DNA from: Wurfbainia villosa | Taxonomy: Eukaryota; Streptophyta; Magnoliopsida; Zingiberales; Zingiberaceae | Assembly (NCBI GenBank): GCA_025175895.1 | Contig: CM046004.1 | Coordinates: 45,931,359 to 45,995,358, forward strand | DNA: 64,000 nucleotides | Direction of reading: 5' to 3' | Shown here: piece after piece, positions 31,383-43,865 of the stretch | How positions within the stretch are numbered: position 1 is the first letter of the stretch | Layout of the letters: each line of letters starts with the position of its first letter | Notes under the pieces: model-generated | Databases searched by the model: none | What the model saw: only the letters and a program-made list of their open reading frames with translations | Told to the model about the DNA's origin: nothing | Made by a program: the position numbers and the translations under genes

Positions 31383-33714
31383 TCATCTTAATAGACTAAA
31401 TTCGGCTTCGGGTAGGGGTTTAGTAAATAGGTCTGCTAAGTTATACTTCGATTCGACGTATTCGAGTTGTATGGCTCCGTTGGCTACATGTTCTCGAATG
31501 AAATGGTGTTTGACCTCTATATGTTTGGTCCTAGAGTGACATATCGGATTCTTAGTAAGATTAATTGAACTAATGTTATCTACGTGAAGTTTAGTATTCG
31601 TAAAGTCTAACTTAAAGTCGCGGAGAGTGTGCTTCATCCAAAGAAGTTGAGTGACACACTCACCCATCGTGATGTATTCAGCTTCGGTGGTAGATAAGAC
31701 AACACAGTGTTACTTCCTACTGCACCAACTCACTAGACTCGAGCCGAGAAGTTGACAACAACCACTCGTGCTCTTTCTATCGAGCTTACTACCGGCATAG
31801 TTCGAATCGGAGTAGCCGGTTAGTTCGAACTCGATAGATCTAGGATACCAAATACCGACATTAAGTGTACCCTTTAGATATCTAAGGATACGGTTGACTA
31901 GAGTTAGGTGAGACTCCTTGGCACAGGTTTGAAACCTTACGCACATACTCACTGTAAATAAGATATCAGGTCGTCTTGCAGTTAAGTAAAGGAGACTCCC
32001 TATTATGCTCCTATAGTATTTTAAATCAATTGGGTTTCCAATTACATCTTCTTCTATATTAACATTAGTTTCCATTGGGGTCTTAATAATTTTAGCGTCT
32101 TGCATTCCAAAGCGTTTAATTAATTCCCTAGTATATTTGTGTTGATGTAGGTATATTCCATCTTTAGTTTGTTTAATTTGTAATCCTAAGAAGAAACTTA
32201 ATTTGCCTACTAAATTCATTTCAAATTCACTTTCCATAAGTGAAATAAACTCATTTAGTAGGATTGAGTTGGTGGTTTCGAAAATAATATCATCTACGTA
32301 GATTTGGGCTATGAATATGTCTTTACCTAAGGTTTTTATAAAAAGGGTTGGGTCAACTATACCTTGGTTAAAGCCTTTGGACTTAAGATAAATCGAAAGT
32401 CTCTCGTACCAAGCTCGCGGAGCTTGTTTAAGTCCATAAAGAGCTTTCTTTAATCTAAGGACACGATCGGGTTTGTCTAAACTTTCGAAACCGGGGTGTT
32501 GACTAACATAAACTTCTTCTTTAATGTATCCATTTAAGAATGCTGATTTCACATCCATTTGAAACAACTTAAATCCTCGATGTGATGCATATGCTAATAG
32601 CATTCGAATGGACTCTAATCTAGCTACTGGGGCATAGGTCTCGTCGTAATCTAAACCTTCGACTTGACTAAACCCTTTAGCAACTAGTCTAGCTTTATTT
32701 CTAACTACTTCACCTTTATCATCAATTTTATTTCTAAACACCCACCTTGTTCTAATGATTGTTTTATCTTTAGGTGGTGGTACTAATTCCCATACTTCGT
32801 TCCTAGTGAATTGAGCCAACTCTTCTTGCATTGCAATAATCCAATCGGGATCAAGAAGAGCTTGGTCAATAGTTTTGGATTCAATTTTAGAAATCAAAGA
32901 TATTTGACTAAGGTTTCTGTATGAGGCCCTAGTTCGAACTCCTAGACTTGAATCACCTATCACTTGGTCGATAGGATGATTCGTTTGAGTCCTAGTTGGA
33001 TTTGGATTTGAGTCTACAACTTGATCCATAGGATGGCTTGTTTGAGTTCTAGTTTGGTTGGAGTCATCTATCACTTGATCAATAGAGTGACTTGGTTGAC
33101 TTAGGTTAGGATTAACACTAGACCTGATCTCCGGATCAGAGTTAGGTCTAGTATGAATCGGCTCGCTAATTGGGGTTGCCGGGGGTTTTGTAGGTTCGTG
33201 TCCTTCATCGAATACTACATGGATAGTTTCCTCGACTCTAAGGGTGTCATGGTTATATACTCTATAAGCTCTACTTGTAGTCGAGTATCCTAGAAAGATT
33301 CCGGTCGTGGTTTTGGATGTAAATTTCCCTAGGTAATCTTTAGTGTTTAGGATATGTACCTTACACCCAAATACCCTAAAGTACTTGATGTTAGGTATTT
33401 TATCGTGATAAATCTCGTATGAGGTCTTAAGGTGCCTCTTTACCATAAGGATCCTATTCTGGACATAGCATGTCGTACTCACGGCTTCCGCCCAAAACCT
33501 ATCAGGTAGGTTATACTCATTAAGCATTGTCCTAGCGGCTTCTTGTAGGGTTCTATGTTTGCGTTCTACTAGGCCATTTTGTTGTGGAGTTCTAGGGCAA
33601 GAGAACTCATGGTGGTATCCATTTAGGTTACAGAATTCTGTAAATCTATGGTTTTCGAATTCACCACCATGATCAGTCCTAAGTCTTTTGATTTTAATGC
33701 TTTATTGATTTTCT
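31383..33714 (-). pseudogene. B pol: integrase C-part, RT, RNase H
   Basis: Minus strand from 33714. Integrase with TDHGGEF and PQQNG blocks (a TAA near 33702), then an open stretch of 605 codons from the MLNEY position (33527) to TAA 31710: integrase C-terminus (FRVFGCKVHI, GIFLGYS), a linker with three repeats of an 'HxxDQVxxDS' unit (about 32950-33110), RT (WVFRNK, ARLVAKGFSQ, DYDETYAPV, AFLNG, KKALYGLKQAPRAWY) with intact YVDD (about 32289-32300), FFLGLQI, and RNase H YSDSNYAG. After one TAA (CAA expected) RNase H continues with TTEAEY and the DNISSINL block to about 31383. This is the best preserved polymerase in the window; only single nonsense codons and the A2 insertion break it. Confidence 0.92.
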
Positions 33715-35939
33715 TGTTGGGTTTCCGGCACCGCGGCGTGTGTGTGTTCGATCATGTTTCGTAAACATGAGCACAGCGGAAGCAATAAAAATAATAAATA
33801 CTCCTATTTATTACAACACACACAACACACGCATGCTATTACAACAAGTGTAGACATAACCGTAAATTAAAATTGCAATAAAAAGGATATTAAACTACGT
33901 TATACCTTTCGTATGACGTGTAGCGGGAACGACATCAACCGGAACGATCCTCGTAAGAATCGTCTCTATCCGTATCCACGCCGAGCTCCTCGGGATGACT
34001 TCGCCAAGCCACGAGCTTCGTCTTCGTACGGGTTACTAGCCTCGTGTTGAAGACGACGTGAACGAGAGATGATCACGATCCGAATCCAAATTCGGATCCA
34101 AAACGAGTTCTCAAAACTCGCTTCTCCGGAGAGGTATTCGTCAACCGTTTGATGAATCCTTCGTCCTCCACCTCAGAGGATTACCGGAGATCAAATCCCA
34201 GGTATTTTAGCCGCTGTCGGAGCACTAACCGTCGTCCAAACGACGCTCCGACGAGAGGAGAAGAAGCTGTCCAGAAAATTGGACAGCTTGGTGGAGGAGT
34301 AGGCGCCGGCCAAAACAAGGAGAGAAAAGGCTCACCTTGATGCCGAACCTATAGGAGATCACCGGAGGGTCGCCGGAGGTTCACCGGCTGGAGCTTGGAC
34401 GCCGGCAAGGGTCTTGGACGGCGGCACAAGGCTGGGCGGCGGCTGCTCTTGGGTTGGCGCCGAAAACTCCTCCAAGGAGTGGGCGGCAACACAAAGGGGG
34501 GGCTAGGGTTTGGATTAATTAGGGTTTAACAATCCCTTAAGCCCACTTTTATAGAGAACTAATTCTCTTAATGGTTAATGGATCATATCCATAAAGCCCG
34601 TTAACCCGCTCCATTAAGATAAGTTAAAATAAACCAAACCATGATGGTTTATTTTAAGTTAAAACGAACCGAACCAACTTTTGGTTCATTCGTTTAAAAT
34701 AAACCAAACCCTTTGGTTTATTCTTATCCATTGGATTAGAACCAAACCATTTTGGTCCATCCATTACGTCTTCATAAGACGCAGCCCATCCATGCTTCCA
34801 TTGTGACTGAAACAATTTCATGCTCGCTTTATGTTTGGTCCAACCAAACATAGTTTCTCTCGGTCTGAGAATCCCATTCTCAAGCTCGTTTTAAATCCTT
34901 TGGATTACACTCGTTGTGCGTGTGACCAAATAGGTTCTCGGTTTATGTTGGCCGTCTATAATTGACCATTAATTATAGAACGATCATGAGTGGCACCTAG
35001 TAGTACATCATGATCCCCAATTAACCGAAAAGATCAACGGTTGATCCAGAACTATTTCTGAAACCCTTCAGTAGCTCGAATGAATCGTGCCCCATTCCCT
35101 TCACTCATCTTATACCCACTTGGTTAAGGACATGGTCTATTGTGTCAGTCCCCACTAGGCTGACTACGTCACACCTAGCCCAAGTATCATTTCCTCGTCC
35201 TACGGATTCTAGTTACTCCACATGTATCGAAGAGTACCTTACTCTAAACATGTAATGCTTTGGCCAAAGACTTTAGTAACAATCCGACGAGAGGCCATGG
35301 GTATACATCTCCTCGCAAGGAGTGGTGAATCCTTTATAGGCTATTCAAACACCTTCGATCACCGACTTATACCCAATCATCCCGGGTCCACATCTCCTTA
35401 GAGATGTTTGCTTAAGATGTCAAAGCATAAGTCTCCATGATCAAGATGACTTGAATACCGCAAGTCAAAGGAACATCGCACTTAAGCCACAAGAAGAACT
35501 TCATTGACATATCTATATATGCAGAGAACCATATGAAGTCTTACTAGGGTCACTCCAATGAACTAGTTACCATAACTAGCATCCACGATTAACTCCGGAC
35601 ATCACTATGTCTCCAGCCAGTGAGAATCAGCTGCTTGGATACACCAAGGAGTATACCTCGTGCTAGTCTCAACAGAATTGATGGTGTCCAGATCCATCAA
35701 TTCATCGACTAGGGATAATTCCGATACATCACAATTACACATGTAGAGATACTCACTAGTTGTGATCCAATCACAAATTCTCTCATGCTGTGAATCGTTT
35801 CGTGGACATTCAGTAAATGAGTTTAAGATCCAATCAAATACATAAAACATGTATACTCAAATAGTGAATCTTCATTTATCATATAAATGGTTCATACATA
35901 AGGCGATTGCCTTAGGACATCTCTCATATATTACTAACA
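33715..35939 (-). repeat. 3' LTR of A2
   Basis: 2,225 bp, on the minus strand TGTTAGTAATATATGAG to AAACCCAACA. It ends at the A2 PPT (35940-35955). Confidence 0.93.
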
Positions 35940-37449
35940 GACTCCCACTTGGCCTAATGCCAATCGCTACGGTATCCAATACCATAAGCACCAACATGAC
36001 CCTCAAACTTACTTTGAGGTAATGCTTTAGTCAAAGGATCCGCTAAGTTCCTTTCAGTGGGAATTTTCTCGATTTGTATTTCGTTCCTACTTATGATCTC
36101 TCTGATAAGATGATAGCGGCGAAGCACATGTTTGGATCATTGATGAGACCACATCAAGTTCAGAGATGAACTTCTCGATCCAAACCGCTTCCTTTGCTGC
36201 TTCCAAAGCTGCAATGTATTCTGCCTTAGTGGCAGAATCCGCTATAGTGTCAAGCTTGGAACCTTTCCAACTTATTGCGCTTTCATTTTAGGTGAATACA
36301 TACCCAGACTGAGACATGGAATCATCCTTGTCTATCTGGAGCTGGCATCCGTATACCCACGTATCACCATGTACCCTTCTCCATATATTAGGAACGCATC
36401 CTTAGTTCTTCTCAAGCACTTAAGGATCGTCTTAACAGCCACCCATTGATCCATTCTCGATCGATCGAGTATCCGCCGTGACACTCGAGCATACGATACA
36501 TCGGGCCTCGTACATAACATAGCATACATGATAGATCCTGGATGCATAGGGAATCTTACTCATGCAAATCCTCTCGCCTTCTCGTGGCGCGGACACATAG
36601 ACTTCGAAAGGTGTACCCCATGCCTGATGGGCAGATAACCTTTCTTGGATTCCGACATGCTAAACCTCTTTAGCACTCGGTCTATATATGTAGACTGCGA
36701 AAGACCAAGCAACCGTTTCGATCTATCTCTATAGATCTTAATCCCAAGGATGTAGGTTGCTTCTCCCAAGTCTTTCATGGAGAATGTCTTGGATAACCAA
36801 ACCTTAACTGACTGTAAGATTGAAACATCGTTTCCTATAGTAGTATGTCATCGACATACAATACTAGGAATACGACTGCACTCCCACTAACCTTCTTGTA
36901 CACACAAGGTTCGTCTGGATTTTGTGAGAAATCAAACTTTTTGATTGTCTCATCAAAACGGATATTCCAGCTCCTGGATGCTTGCTTCAATCCATAAATA
37001 GATCGTCGCAATTTGCATACCTTGGTTTTATCAACCGATGTGAAATCCTCAAGCTGTATCATATACACGTCCTCGAGCAGGTTTCCATTAAGGAAAGTTG
37101 TTTTCACATCCATCTGCCATATCTCATAATCATAATGAGCCGCTATGGCCAGGAGCATCCGAATGGATTTAAGCATAGCTTCTGAGAATAGGTTTCATCA
37201 TAATCAACACCTTGTTTTTGACGATATCCTTTCGCCACCAATCTAGCCTTATAGGTAATCACATTACCATCCATGTCGGTTTTCTTCTTGAAAACCCACT
37301 TGCACCCTATAGGCTTTATGCCTTCAGGTGGGTCAACCAAGTTCCAAACTTGGTTTTCGTACATGGAATCCATTTCCGACTTCATGGCACCAAGCCACTT
37401 ATCCCTTCGAACTTGTCAAGACTTCTTCATAACCCGTAGGCTCTCATCA
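35940..37449 (-). pseudogene. A2 RT and RNase H, multiply frameshifted
   Basis: Minus-strand pieces: RT start KPIGCKWVFKKK (37385-37143), RT core with CKLRRSIYGLKQA and intact YVDD (37176-36835), MKDLGEATYILG and FSMSESKKGYLP (36778-36560), AMLCTRPDVSY to YTDAS (36547-36332), then RNase H remnants to 35956. The frame breaks at least four times, mostly by single-base indels. A1 has YVDY where A2 has YVDD. Confidence 0.85.
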
Positions 37450-39008
37450 TCAATGAGTAACACGTCGTTCGATTCTACGAAATCCATATCTCTCAGGAAT
37501 ATTGCGTGTTCTACCAGATCCACGAAGATGTGGTGTTACAATAGGTCCAGCCGATTGCTCATCACTATGAGTTGTCGGCTGTTGTGCTTCACCAGGTATC
37601 TCATCAATGTCTATTTGAGTCTCTCGAGCCTCCTCAAGCTCGACGACACTCCCATCGCTTTTTCTTGCAAGAGAAACTCTTTCTCTAGAAATACAAGATG
37701 CCTTGAAACAAACACCTTTTGTTCCACAGATGATAGAATTGGTAACCCCTTGTTTCCTTAGGGTATCCAATAAATAGACATTTATCGGACTTAGCATCCA
37801 ATTTGTCCGACATCATTCTTTACATAAGCAGACAACCCCATATCTTCAAGTAAGATACATGAGGTTTCTTACTATTCCATATCTCATGGAGTAGTTGAGA
37901 CTACCTTGAGTAGGCATTCTGCTTAACAAGTAAACAATATGCAAGTGCATAACCCCAAAAGGACTTGGGAAGAGTTGCATGATTCATCATTGACTGACCA
38001 TGTCCAGCAAGGTCGATTCGCCTCTCGGATACACCATTATGTGGTGTATGTAGGGAAGTGAGTCCATTGAGATAATATACCATTGTCTCTTAGATAATCA
38101 AGAAACTCTTGACTTAAGTATTCACCACCTCGATCCGATCGAAGTATTTTAATACTCTTGTCATGTTGTTTCTCTACTTCATTTCTGAATTCCTTGAACC
38201 TTTCAAAGGCTTCAGACTTGTGTTTCATCAAGAACACATACCCAAACCGTGAGTGATCATCGGTGAAGGTAATGAAGTAGATATAGCCTCCTAATGCTTG
38301 AGTTGACATAGGTCCACATACATCAGTATGTATTAGACCTAGTAACTCTCCCACTCGTTCACCTTTTCCAGTAAAAGGTAACTTAGTCATCTTGCCTTTT
38401 AAGCATGATTCGCATGTATCGTATGAATCCAATTCAAACGATTCCAGAATTCCACATCGGTGTAATTCGGACATGCGTTTCTTACTTACATGGCCAAGAT
38501 GACAATGCCACATGTAGGAGTCTATTTGATTATCCTTTCGAGCACGCTTGTTGCTCGCTTCGATATTGCAAATGTCACTGGATACGTCCAACGTATATAC
38601 ACCATTGCTTAAAGTTCCAGTCCCATAAAGAACCCCATTCAAAGTTATGTAACAACAATTGTTACTAAAAGTCAAATGGAACCCATTTCTATTTAGACAA
38701 GAAATAGAAATGATGTTCTTTATCAACGAAGGAACATACAAGCAATTGTCCAGTTCTAAGACAAGTCCTACAGGGAGTTCCAACAAATACGTTCCGATGG
38801 CGAGTGCAGCAACCGTTGCTCCATTCCCAACACGTAAATTTGACTCTCCCCTTACGAGTCTTCTTCTATTCCTTAGCCCATGTATGTCATTACATATATG
38901 TGAGCCACACCCAGTATCAAATACCCAAGTGTCTGAGGAAATAGAATGACAATCAATAAAGAAGATTTCTGAAGAAGATGGGGCATCCGATGCCTTATCC
39001 TTCTTCAC
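37450..39008 (-). pseudogene. A2 protease, zinc finger, integrase and linker
   Basis: 39008-38037 is open for 323 codons: protease WVFDTGCGSHIC, HHCC pre-integrase finger (CESCLKGK), integrase IHTDVCGPM, TFTDDHSRFGY and SDRGGEY, so the D-D-E residues are all present. Frameshifts at about 38040 and 37900 break the C-terminal domain. 37797-37450 carries the acidic linker. Confidence 0.87.
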
Positions 39009-39035
39009 GAACTCAAGATAAATCTTGCACTTTCT

Positions 39036-39626
39036 TCACAAATGGCTCTCCTTGCCATAATGATGGCAAGTTTCCTTTTGTGCTAGTTCTACCTTATTAG
39101 CCTTTCTCTTCTTTCCCTTCTGCTGTTCCTTTGACTTCCTCTTAGAACCTTTCTTCGAGGAATCAACTAACAACACCGTCCCCTGCTCATGCTTCTCAGA
39201 AGACTCCACGTCTTCAAAGATATTGAGCAAAGATACCGCATATGAACCTTCTAGCATCTCAGAGGTGAAGAGGAGCTTGGAGACTTCGAACCTTTCGAAT
39301 CTCACTTGCTCATCAACCAACTCACAAAGATGAAGGACTACGATATGAGCATCCATATGCTCATGCTGCTTTCGTAGCTTGGGTTCCATTGTGGCTAGCA
39401 TGATGCAACTCATTTGTTCAAAATCACTCACATGTTTCTGATAGGCCAACAATTGGTCCAGAGTTGCATCGTCACTAGGACGGGCGGGAAGAGGCGCTTC
39501 GAGGACATTTGCAAGCTTTTCAACCTTGAGAACAATTCTCAAGCTTCTAAGCCAGTCCATGAAGCTCGGCCCAGTCAATTTATTCGAATCCAAAATGGAA
39601 CGCAAATTCAAACACATCATGATCAA
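39036..39626 (-). pseudogene. A2 gag with internal deletion
   Basis: 196 codons starting MIMMCLNL. It has the same capsid block (SNKLTGPSFMDWLRSLRI) as A1, but about 55 residues of the capsid C-terminal half (A1 positions roughly 130-185) are missing after 'LLFTSEMLEG'. The zinc knuckle reads C-HHY-GKESH, losing a cysteine. Non-functional. Confidence 0.87.
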
Positions 39627-40894
39627 TATATTAACTTAGAAATACAAAACGAGCATATATGAGAAAGATGATTTTAAAATGCATCAATATACATTTATAA
39701 ATCCCATTCATTTTTCGAATTTCAAAAAACCCCAAAATCACTTCGGGAGATTGTAGGTCCATCTCCGAATGGGTTGATATCCATCATAGTTATGAAAAAC
39801 CTTGGAGAGAGTCCAACAAGCCATTCATAACTACGACGGTAGGTATCTTCTATACCGATTGCATATCACATATATGCAACTATCACAATGTGCTATCAAC
39901 TAATTGAATGTTCACACATACATCGGGTTGTTAACACATTAACAAGTATGCATCATATGCATAGCACCCAACTTCACCTCTCTTCACATCGACCTTGGAG
40001 TGAGTCCAACAAATCGATGCTCCAAGTTAAAGCCGACCCATTAATCGCGAAATAGTTTTAATATGGTTAGAGCGCATTCAACCAATTAGCCAGGCTTGGA
40101 GTGAGTCCAACAACCCAAACTAACGATTGACCTCTGACTCTTACCATATTAGAGTTAAACTATTCCAATGATTTGAACATGTTCAGGTTCGAGCCGGGCT
40201 TGGAGTGAGTCCAACAACCCAAACAAGAAACAGAACTCTAGTTCTAATCATATTAATGGAAGGTGTAGGCTTTAATATTGAGTTAGGGTTTTATGTCTCA
40301 TCCTCTTTGCATGCAAATAACTATTATCTACATGGCATGGCATACATGGCATACATCTATATGTCACGACACGCATGGCATAATGTTATGCATCTAATGC
40401 AATTACATGGCATACAATTATGTCATGTATATATTTCCTTATATGTCATAACTATTTATGGAAATAAAATATGTTTAAGATTTGATTCTCCAAATCAAAT
40501 CATAATTAAATTAGGAAACAAATTTCCAAATCTAATCACATATTTTATTCATGGAATTATTTGATTAAGGAAAATCTATTTAGGAAACCAATTTCCTAAA
40601 TCATTAAAACTACTTATGGAAATAAAATATTTTAAGATTTGATTTAAAATCAAATCATGATTAAATTAGGAAACAAATTTCCAGAATCTAATCAAATATT
40701 TTATTTATGGAAAATATCAATTTCCATAAATACTTCCAACTTTCCAAAAGTGGAAGATTTCCATAAATACTTCTAGACTTTCCATAATTGAAAAATTTCC
40801 ATAAATACTTCTAAATTTCCAAAATTAGAAAATTTCCAGAAATACATTATGACTATCGCAAAACCATTTTACGATTATGTCGAAACACAACCTG
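39627..40894 (-). repeat. A2 leader with four mini-hairpin repeats
   Basis: Copies of CTTGGAGTGAGTCCAACAA at 39801-39820 (GAGAGAG version), 39994-40012, 40094-40112 and 40199-40217, spaced as in A1, then A/T-rich tandem units to 40850. Confidence 0.8.
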
Positions 40895-40907
40895 GGCTCT
40901 GATACCA
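40895..40907 (-). other. Primer-binding site of A2
   Basis: Minus-strand TGGTATCAGAGCC, a perfect tRNA-iMet match. Confidence 0.9.
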
Positions 40908-40910
40908 TCA

Positions 40911-43123
40911 AGTTGGGTTTCCAGATCATGGCGCAGTGTGTGTTCGATCATGTTTCGTAAACAGCACAAATGAAGCAATAAAAATAATAAATACTCCTAT
41001 TTATTACAACACACACAACACACGCATGCTATTACAACAAGTGTAGACATAACCGTAAATTAAAATTGCAATAAAAGGAAATTAAACTACGTTATACCTT
41101 TCGTATGACGTGTAGCGGGAACGGCATCAACCGGAACGATCCTCGTAAGAATCGTCTCTATCCGTATCCACGCCGAGCTCCTCGGGATGACTTCGCCAAG
41201 CCACGAGCTTCGTCTTCGTACGGGTTATTAGCCTCGTGTTGAAGACGACGTGATCGAGAGATGATCACGATCCGAATCCAAATTCGGATCCAAAACGAGT
41301 TCTCAAAACTCGCTTCTCGGAGAGGTATTCGTCAACCGTTTGACGAATCCTTCGTCCTCCACCTCAGAGGATTACCGGAGATCAAATCTCCAGTATTTTA
41401 GCCGCTGTCGGAGCACTAACCGTCATCCAAACGACGCTCCGACGAGAGGAGAAGAAGCTGTCCAGAAAACTGGACAGCTTGGTGGAGGAGTAGGCGCCGG
41501 CCAAAACAAGGAGAGAAAAGGCTCACCTTGATGCCGAACCTATAGGAGATCACCGGAGGGTCACGGAGGTTCACCGGCTGGAGCTTGACGCGGCAAGGGT
41601 CATGGACGGCGCACAAGGCTGGCGCTGCTCTTGGGTTGGCGCCGAAAACTCCTCCAAGGAGTGGGCGGCAACACAAAGGGGGGGCTAGGGTTTGGATTAA
41701 TTAGGGTTTAACAATCCCTTAAGCCCACTTTTATAGAGAACTAATTCTCTCAATGGTTAATGGATCATATCCATAAAGCCCGTTAACCCGCTCCATTAAG
41801 ATAAGTTAAAATAAACCAAACCATGATGGTTTATTTTAAGTTAAAACGAACCGAACCAACTTTTGGTTCATTCGTTTAAAATAAACCAAACCCTTTGGTT
41901 TATTATTATCCATTGGATTAGAACCAAACCATTTTGGTCCATCCATTACGTCTTCATAAGACGCAGCCCATCCACGCTTCCATTGCGACTGAAACAATTT
42001 CATGCTCGCTTTATGTTTGGTCCAACCAAACATAGTTTCTCTCGGTCTGAGAATCCCATTCTCAAGCTCGTTTTAAATCCTTTGGATTACACTCGTTGTG
42101 CGTGTGACCAAATAGGTTCTCGGTTTATGTTGGCCGTCTATAATTAACCATTAATTATAGAACGATCATGAGTGGCACCTAGTAGTACATCATGATCCCC
42201 AATTAACCGAAAAGATCAACAGTTGATCCAGAACTATTTCTGAAACCCTTCAGTAGCTCGAATGAATCGTGCCCCATTCCCTTCACTCATCTTATACCCA
42301 CTTGGTTCAGGACATGGTCTATTGTGTCAGTCCCCACTAGGCTGACTACGTCACACCTAGCCCAAGTATCATTTCCTCATCCTACGGATTCTAGTTACTC
42401 CACATGTATCGAAGAGTACCTTACTCTAAACATGTAATGCTTTGGCCAAAGACTTTAGTAACAATCCGACGAGAGGCCATGGGTATACATCTCCTCGCAA
42501 GGAGTGGTGAATCCTTTATAGGCTATTCAAACACCTTCGATCACTCGACTTATACCCAATCATCCCGGGTCCACATCTCCTCGGAGATGTTTGCTTAAGA
42601 TGTCAAAGCATAAGTCTCCATGATCAAGATGACTTGAATACCGCAAGTCAAAGGAACATCGCACTTAAGCCACGGTAATAACTTCATTGACATATCTATA
42701 TATGCAGAGAACCATATGAAGTCTTACGGCTGGTCACTCCAATGAACTAGTTACCATAACTAGCATCCACGATTAACTCCGGACATCACTATGTCTCCAG
42801 CCAGTGAGAATCAGCTGCTTGGATACACCAAGGAGTATACCTCGTGCTAGTCTCAACAGAATTGATGGTGTCCAGATTCATCAATTCATCGACTAGGGAT
42901 AATTCCGATACATCACAATTACACATGTAGAGATACTCACTAGTTGTGATCCAATCACAAATTCTCTCATGCTGTGAATCGTATCGTGGACATTCAGTAA
43001 ATGAGTTTAAGATCCAATCAAATACATAAAACATGTATACTCAAATAGTGAATCTTCATTTATCATATAAATGGTTCATACATAAGGCGATTGCCTTAGG
43101 ACATCTCTCATATATTACTAACA
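40911..43123 (-). repeat. 5' LTR of A2
   Basis: 2,213 bp. It is nearly identical to 33715-35939, but 40911-41000 and 41570-41640 carry a cluster of single-base losses in C/G-rich words, and the inner terminus reads AGTTGGG for TGTTGGG. Confidence 0.92.
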
Positions 43124-43865
43124 TTTCTATTAACTTAAATCGGTTGATTAATTGATCTAGGGTATCACTTTTGTGTTTGATGAACCTAACCCAAGTAAAT
43201 CTAGAGTAGTCATCAATAATGACTAAACAGAATTTACTTCCGTTAAGTGACTTAGCTCCGTGTGAATCAAATAGATCCATGTGTAGGAGCTCAAGCACAC
43301 TTTTGGTTCGTTCTTGACTAGTTAGTTGATGTTGTGTCCTAGATTGTTTACCTTGTTGACAAGCATTACATATTTTATTATCCAAGTTGTTGAGGTTAGG
43401 CAAACCTCTGACTAAATCACTCTGACTCATCTTATGGATGAGTCTTGGATGTGAGTGACCGAGTCGTCGGTGCCACAACCATGATTCCTCTTGCCGTGTC
43501 ATAAGACACTTAGTTGAGGAGTTAATTAAGTTGATAGTGTAAATATTGTTATTTCTAATCCCTTTAAGATTTGTTTTAGAGATTTCGTTTGTATTAATTA
43601 CGCATTCATTTTCTAGAAATATGATCTTATAGTTATTATCACACAATTGGCTTACACTGAGAAGATTATATTGAAAATTTTCTACTAATAAAATGTTTTG
43701 AATGACAAAATTTGAGTTAAGCTCAATATCACCTGATCTGATGATTTTGAGCTCGCTGTTATTTCCGAAGGCTACCGATCCTTGTCGTTTGAATCAAAGC
43801 TTCGAAAACTTGAGTTGATCCTCGGTCATGTGTCGGGAGCAACCACTGTCCAACATCCATTGATC
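43124..43865 (-). pseudogene. B protease, pre-integrase finger, integrase N-part
   Basis: Minus strand. Protease active site LDSGCSRHMT (about 43820-43850), a stop shortly after, then the pre-integrase finger WLWHRRLGH...CNACQQGK (about 43350-43500) and integrase core HMDLFDSHG and IIDDYSRFTWVRF, up to the A2 insertion at 43124. It is open from 43646 and the next part is at 33714. Confidence 0.88.

Larger units (their letters stand above)
33715..43123 (-). mobile_element. Full-length Ty1/copia element A2, nested in B integrase
   Basis: 9,409 bp, perfect TSD TTTCT (33710-33714 and 43124-43128). Same family as A1, opposite strand. The two LTRs are nearly identical over most of their length, suggesting the youngest insertion in the window, yet gag-pol carries many frameshifts and a gag deletion. 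B's integrase frame lines up across the insertion if A2 and one TSD are ignored. Confidence 0.95.

Noticed and set aside
31710..33527. Endogenous pararetrovirus or other virus as source of the RT
   Set aside because: Domain order (integrase before RT), copia RT motifs, LTRs, PBS and TSD all identify a Ty1/copia element.
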